DNA of 9,605 bases from Halococcaceae archaeon (GTDB lineage: Archaea; Halobacteriota; Halobacteria; Halobacteriales; Halalkalicoccaceae): contig SKWB01000202.1 of the NCBI GenBank assembly GCA_007129135.1, forward strand, positions 1 through 9,605. Direction: 5' to 3'. Below the pieces are notes generated by a model, which saw only the letters and a program-made list of their open reading frames with translations, ran no database searches and was not told the DNA's origin. Positions 6,456 through 9,605 of this stretch are shown one piece after another. Both the position numbers and the translations under genes were made by a program. Position 1 is the first letter of the stretch; each line of letters starts with the position of its first letter.

Positions 6456-7826
6456 ATGGGATCAGATAGCACGAGACGGGCACTCCTCAGGTCGACAGCG
6501 GGCGCCGGGGTCGTCGGGCTGGCTGGTTGTCTCGGGTTTCTCGAGGACGACGAGCCGGCGGGTCCGGAACCAGAGAACGGCGAGGAGATCGAGGTGGACC
6601 CGGATCAGATCAACATCTGGCACGGGATGGGCGGTGACCTCGGAGATGCGTTCGAATCGATGGCCGAGGAGTTCGACGGCGCGGACGAACTGGACATCGA
6701 TTTCCAGGGCAGCTATCGGGACGTCCTGAACAACACACTCGCGTCGATCGAGGCCGGCACGGTGCCCGACATCGTACAGATCGCCCGGTACGAGACCAAA
6801 CAGGTCCTCGACACGGAGGCGTTTCAGCCGGTGGAAAACGTCCTGCCCGAGGACTACCCCGTCGACGACCTGCTGCCGGCGCTCGTGAACTACTTCACGA
6901 TGGACGACACGCTGCAGTCGATGCCGTTCAACAACTCCAACGCGATCCTCTACTACAACGCGAGCGCGTTCGAGGAGGCCGGACTCGACCCAGAGTCGCC
7001 GCCGGACACGCTCGAGGAGGTCAGGGAGTACTCCGAACAGCTCGTCGACTCCGGCGCGGTCGAGTACGGCTTCGGCTGGCCGAACCACATGTGGTTCATC
7101 GAACACTGGTACGCGCTGGAGGACGAGCTGCTGTTCGACAACGAGAACGGCCGCGCTGACGACCCGACGACGATCTACCTCGACGAGGGCGTCGGCGTGG
7201 AGGTCCACGAGTGGTGGCGCGAGATGAACGAGGACGACCTGTTCGTCAACCCGGGGATGGAGGCCTGGGGGGAGGCGACGGAGCTGTTCACGAGCCAGCG
7301 AGCGGGGATGATCATGAACACGACGGCGGCCGTCGCCGGGATCGTCGAGACCGCCGAGGAGGAGGGCTTCGAGGCCGGTACCCACTTCCACCCCACGCTC
7401 GGCGGGCGGACGGGAACGCCGATCGGTGGCGGCTCGTTCTGGGTGTCGGGTGACGTCTCGGATGAGAAAGCCGAGCGGATCGGCGAGTTCATCGCCCACA
7501 TGACCCAGCCGGACCAGCAGATCTTCTGGCACGAGAACACGGGCTACTACCCGGTCCGCGAAGAGGCGGTCACGGAGCTCGAGGAGGAGGGCTGGTTCGA
7601 GGAGAACCCCCAGTACCGGACGGCGTTCGACCAGTTACAGGAGACGGAGCCGACCCCGGCGACCGGGGGCGCGATGCTCGGGCCCTCACACAGCGTCCGC
7701 ACGATCGTCCAGGAGACGTCCCTGGACATCGTCGACGAACGCGTCGAGGTCGACGAGGGGCTGTCGACGGCGCGCGAGGAGGTCGAAGCGGAACTCGAAC
7801 GGTACAGGGAGGTCATGGCCTCGTGA
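6456..7826 (+). CDS. ugpB: UgpB-like binding lipoprotein (paralog 2), no adjacent permease of its own
   Basis: A second extracellular binding protein (456 aa), obviously related to the one at 1052-2413 along its whole length. The signal has STRRALL at 5-11 (Tat) and lipobox L-A-G-C with Cys25; a Pro/Glu-rich linker follows to about residue 50. Shared blocks include WHGMGG, GSYRD, PFNNSNAILYYN, GWPNHMWFIEHW, IGGGSFWV and NTGYYPVRE. At the UgpB contact positions it has Y87, R111, S161, T289, G325, Y364 and R415. It keeps the Arg equivalent to R397 that paralog 1 lacks, and has Arg in place of E89. The Trp pair is W208 and W213. It has its own promoter, so it can be expressed apart from the operon. 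It most likely feeds the same permease pair with a different or overlapping ligand, such as a glycerophosphodiester instead of glycerol phosphate. Confidence 0.9.
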   Translation: MGSDSTRRALLRSTAGAGVVGLAGCLGFLEDDEPAGPEPENGEEIEVDPDQINIWHGMGGDLGDAFESMAEEFDGADELDIDFQGSYRDVLNNTLASIEAGTVPDIVQIARYETKQVLDTEAFQPVENVLPEDYPVDDLLPALVNYFTMDDTLQSMPFNNSNAILYYNASAFEEAGLDPESPPDTLEEVREYSEQLVDSGAVEYGFGWPNHMWFIEHWYALEDELLFDNENGRADDPTTIYLDEGVGVEVHEWWREMNEDDLFVNPGMEAWGEATELFTSQRAGMIMNTTAAVAGIVETAEEEGFEAGTHFHPTLGGRTGTPIGGGSFWVSGDVSDEKAERIGEFIAHMTQPDQQIFWHENTGYYPVREEAVTELEEEGWFEENPQYRTAFDQLQETEPTPATGGAMLGPSHSVRTIVQETSLDIVDERVEVDEGLSTAREEVEAELERYREVMAS

Positions 7827-7952
7827 GAGAACTCGGCGTCGGTCGGACCGTGATTCGGGATCCGGGCCCGACCCGGTCGCCGTGACGGGCGCCCGTCCCT
7901 GGCTCGCCGCATAAGTTTTTGTACGACCTCGAAGAACACCGGTCGAGAACGA
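7827..7952 (+). other. Intergenic stem-loops and promoter before the dehydrogenase
   Basis: Three inverted repeats are packed here: CGGTC-G-GACCG at 7840-7850, CCGGG-cccga-CCCGG at 7862-7876, and the perfect palindrome GACGGGCGCCCGTC at 7884-7897. A run of five T at 7916-7920 follows and could end the upstream transcript. CATAAGT at 7910-7916 overlaps this run and reads as a TATA box for the dehydrogenase transcript, which would start near 7940. Terminator and promoter thus seem to be compressed into the same bases. No gene is seen. Confidence 0.5.
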
Positions 7953-8039
7953 ATGATGGAGATCCGTGGACACGGGGGGTCGCTCGGTCGCGATTCGGCC
8001 GTCGCTCCCGGCTGGACGACTGGCGGTGATCGTCGGTGA
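7953..8039 (+). CDS. Possible 28-codon leader ORF overlapping the dehydrogenase start
   Basis: An ORF begins ATG-ATG at 7953, 10-15 bases after the transcript start predicted from the TATA box at 7910-7916. It ends with TGA at 8037-8039, which overlaps the dehydrogenase GTG as GTGA. The 28-residue product (starting MMEIRGHGGS) is rich in Gly and Arg and matches no family I know. Its last codons contain a strong Shine-Dalgarno, so terminating ribosomes could restart at the GTG. It may equally be untranslated leader with a chance ORF. Confidence 0.3.
   Translation: MMEIRGHGGSLGRDSAVAPGWTTGGDRR
8022..8031 (+). promoter_or_regulatory. Shine-Dalgarno that fixes the dehydrogenase GTG start
   Basis: GGCGGTGATC matches the complement of the archaeal 16S 3' end (GGAGGTGATC) at nine of ten bases, with GGTGATC unbroken. 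It ends four bases before GTG 8036. An in-frame TGA at 8027-8029 excludes any start further upstream, so the two signs agree on the GTG. No other gene in this window has a match this good. Confidence 0.6.
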
Positions 8040-9235
8040 GATCGGACGCCTACACGCTCTCGTTTCCGGTCTGGGTGGAGTTCGGAACGGACGTGAGCGA
8101 GGGTGTCGGGCCGATCCTCGACTCGAAGGGGTGGCAGAGGCCGATGGTGGTCACCGATCCGGGTATCATCGACGCCGGACTCCTCGACGGGATCGAGCGC
8201 TCGCTCGAATCGGCGGGGATCGAGTACGTCGTCTACGATGGCGTCGAACCGAACCCGACGACTGCGATGGTCGAGGAGGCGACGGAGCTGCTCGAGGCCG
8301 AGGGGTGTGACGCCATCGTCGCCGTCGGTGGCGGTAGCGTCCTCGACGTCGGGAAGGGTGCGTCGTTACTCGCGACCAATCCCGGATCGATCTCCGACTA
8401 CGAGGTCACGTCGGGCCAGGAGGTGTGCGCCGGGCCGATCGACCGTCACACCCTCCCCCTGATAACGATCCCCACCACGGCCGGGACCGGCAGCGAGGTC
8501 GACTACTGGGCCGTGATCACCGACGAGGACCGCGAGTTCAAGATGGCGATCGGTCAGCCGCCGCTTTCCCCCGGCGGCCCCTACCTCGGCGCCGAGGTCG
8601 CCCTCGTCGATCCGGCGCTCACGGCGTCGTTGCCGCCCCGTCAGACCGCTGCGACCGGCTTCGACGCGTTCTCCCACGCCCTCGAGATCCACGTCTCGGC
8701 GGTCTCGCCGCCGATCGTGCGACCGTTCACGCGTCACGTGCTCGGTCTCGTCCCCGAGTATCTCCCACAGGCGTACGAGGGAGGCGACCCGGAAGCGAGA
8801 AAACGAATGCTCTTCGGCTCGCACGTGGCGGGGATCTGTGAGAACCTCGGCGGGTTCGGGGCGATCCACTCACTGGCCGAGGCGACGGGCGGGATGTACC
8901 CCGAGATCCCACACGGCGAGGCGATCGCCGCGTACACCCCGTCGGTGATGGAGTACAACAGCCAGGCCGTTCCCGAGCGCTACGCCGAGGTCGCGGCGGC
9001 CATGGGTGTCGAGGTCTCCGGACGCACGGACGAGGCCGCCGCACGGGAGGCGATAACCGCCGTCGAGAGGCTCATCGAGAGGGTCGACCTGCCATCGGGT
9101 CTCCGTGAGCTCGGGGTCGCCGAAGACGACCTCCCGGTGATCGCCCGGAAGGCGACGGAGACGATCGAGATCCACGACAACCCCCGGGCGGCGGACGGCG
9201 AGGATCTGCTCGAGATCGCCCGAAACGCGTACTGA
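8036..9235 (+). CDS. Iron-containing (type III) alcohol dehydrogenase family protein
   Basis: A cytosolic NAD(P)-dependent oxidoreductase of the Fe-ADH family (399 aa, usual length). The N-terminal Rossmann-like half has VVTD at 38-41, GGGSVLDVGK at 98-107 and TIPTTAGTGSEV at 144-155. The C-terminal metal domain has DPALTASLPP from 192, then GFDAFSHALE with D210 and H214, and HSLAEATGGMYPEIPHG with H278 and H293 as the remaining metal ligands. In most relatives the block reads HxxxHPxGxxxxxPHG. Here the second His is Glu282, and one extra residue sits before PHG. The four metal ligands are intact, so metal binding is expected. GTG 8036 is chosen because of the in-frame stop at 8027 and the Shine-Dalgarno. 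The substrate is unknown; glycerol or a related diol is suggested only by the neighbours. It has its own promoter and is probably not co-transcribed with the binding protein. Confidence 0.9.
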   Translation: MRSDAYTLSFPVWVEFGTDVSEGVGPILDSKGWQRPMVVTDPGIIDAGLLDGIERSLESAGIEYVVYDGVEPNPTTAMVEEATELLEAEGCDAIVAVGGGSVLDVGKGASLLATNPGSISDYEVTSGQEVCAGPIDRHTLPLITIPTTAGTGSEVDYWAVITDEDREFKMAIGQPPLSPGGPYLGAEVALVDPALTASLPPRQTAATGFDAFSHALEIHVSAVSPPIVRPFTRHVLGLVPEYLPQAYEGGDPEARKRMLFGSHVAGICENLGGFGAIHSLAEATGGMYPEIPHGEAIAAYTPSVMEYNSQAVPERYAEVAAAMGVEVSGRTDEAAAREAITAVERLIERVDLPSGLRELGVAEDDLPVIARKATETIEIHDNPRAADGEDLLEIARNAY

Positions 9236-9605
9236 CGCTCACTGGCCGCCTCCTGACCGTTCCCTGGGGGAGGGCACCCACCTCCCGGTACGCGCTTCGA
9301 TCGGCGCTGTACGGACGACAGGTCAGCTCGTGGGAACGGATACGCTCGTGACCGTGCGGAGAACGATACGACCGCGGACCACTCGGTCCGGGTGGTCGTC
9401 ACGACGCCGACGTCGATCGCTTCGGCGCGAAACGGTTCCTCGCGCTCTCGCTCGTCCCCCGGATCACGTGGGACGGTCTCGATCTCAGCGTTCGTCGAGT
9501 GCGACGGGGAACTCTCTGCTCGCGACGTCCGCCGCGAACGTGCCCGAGTCGGCCTCGAACGTGTCGTCGTGGATCGGGCGACGGGGTCGAGACACCACCG
9601 CCTAC
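9236..9605. other. Gene-poor end region with small hairpins
   Basis: No confident gene lies in these 370 bases. GGGAGG (9268-9273) pairs with CCTCCC (9281-9286) across seven bases, 32 bases after the dehydrogenase stop. It could help end that transcript, though no T run follows. CGGACC (9375-9380) pairs with GGTCCG (9385-9390) across four bases. GACCAC (9377-9382) can instead pair with GTGGTC (9392-9397), giving two mutually exclusive stems. On the - strand, 9598-9330 reads as acidic protein in two different frames (see the separate entry). One + frame is also open to the right edge, but it has no ATG and is Ser/Arg-rich in the middle. Confidence 0.4.
9330..9598 (-). pseudogene. Possible frameshifted gene remnant
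   Basis: On the - strand, 9598-9485 reads as a typical acidic haloarchaeal segment (for example DDTFEADSGTFAADVASREF) and ends at TGA 9487-9485. Directly across that stop, the next frame continues as equally plausible acidic sequence (AEIETVPRDPGDEREREE, later AIDVGVVTTTRTEWSAVVSF), fading near 9330. One added base near 9488 would join the two. Upstream, the first frame is closed by TAG at 9604-9602, so no long intact gene reaches it from the right in that frame. I do not recognise the product. GC-rich DNA gives misleading frames, so this could also be chance. Confidence 0.22.

Noticed and set aside
6462..7532. 356-codon open frame on the - strand opposite the second binding-protein gene
   Set aside because: Mirror of a clear UgpB-family gene; no motif in the antisense product.
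7966..8310. 114-codon + frame from GTG 7966 overlapping the dehydrogenase start
   Set aside because: It runs through the dehydrogenase coding region in another frame and turns into Arg-rich sequence; no family resemblance.
8036..9235. Identification of the Fe-ADH as sn-glycerol-1-phosphate dehydrogenase, the archaeal lipid enzyme
   Set aside because: It carries the ordinary Fe-ADH motifs (GFDAFSHALE, HSLAEATGG, IPHG) and the family's usual layout rather than anything I can tie to that enzyme; the neighbours alone are not enough.
1..9605. CRISPR array, tRNA, insertion sequence or defence system
   Set aside because: No regularly spaced repeats, no tRNA-like arms with conserved loops, and no transposase, nuclease or toxin-like frames were found; all confident genes belong to transport and metabolism.

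Overview
The window looks like a piece of a haloarchaeal genome. By eye about two thirds of the bases are G or C. The predicted soluble and surface proteins are very rich in Asp and Glu. The surface proteins carry twin-arginine signal peptides ending in a lipobox Cys, and the promoters show archaeal TATA-like boxes 25-30 bases before short-leader or leaderless starts. All eight confident genes lie on the + strand. I saw no tRNA, rRNA, CRISPR array, insertion sequence or phage gene.

Layout: 1-160 is a gene-poor leader. 161-949 encodes a HAD-IIA (NagD/AraL-type) phosphatase. 950-1051 is a promoter region with a perfect 12-base palindrome and a TATA box. 1052-6326 is a tight five-gene cluster with gaps of 1, 2, 4 and 3 bases. 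It encodes a UgpB-like binding lipoprotein, two UgpA/UgpE-like permeases, a UgpC/MalK-like ATPase and a glycerophosphodiester phosphodiesterase lipoprotein. 6327-6455 is a second promoter region. 6456-7826 encodes a second, diverged UgpB-like lipoprotein. 7827-8035 holds several stem-loops, a promoter and a possible 28-codon leader ORF. 8036-9235 encodes an iron-dependent alcohol dehydrogenase family protein. 9236-9605 has no confident gene, only small hairpins and a stretch on the - strand that looks coding but changes frame.

Working model (inference): the cluster scavenges glycerophosphodiesters. The surface phosphodiesterase releases glycerol phosphate, one or both UgpB proteins capture it or the intact diester, and UgpA/UgpE/UgpC import it. 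The HAD-IIA phosphatase could release inorganic phosphate and glycerol inside the cell. The Fe-ADH could oxidise the resulting polyol or a related alcohol, but its substrate cannot be read from the sequence. The source is more likely bacterial or algal ester lipid than archaeal ether lipid, because ether lipids do not give free glycerophosphodiesters by simple deacylation.

The most unusual points are the two UgpB paralogs with different residues at ligand-contact positions, the Fe-ADH with Glu in place of a normally conserved active-site His, and a leader ORF that overlaps the dehydrogenase start and contains an unusually good Shine-Dalgarno sequence.
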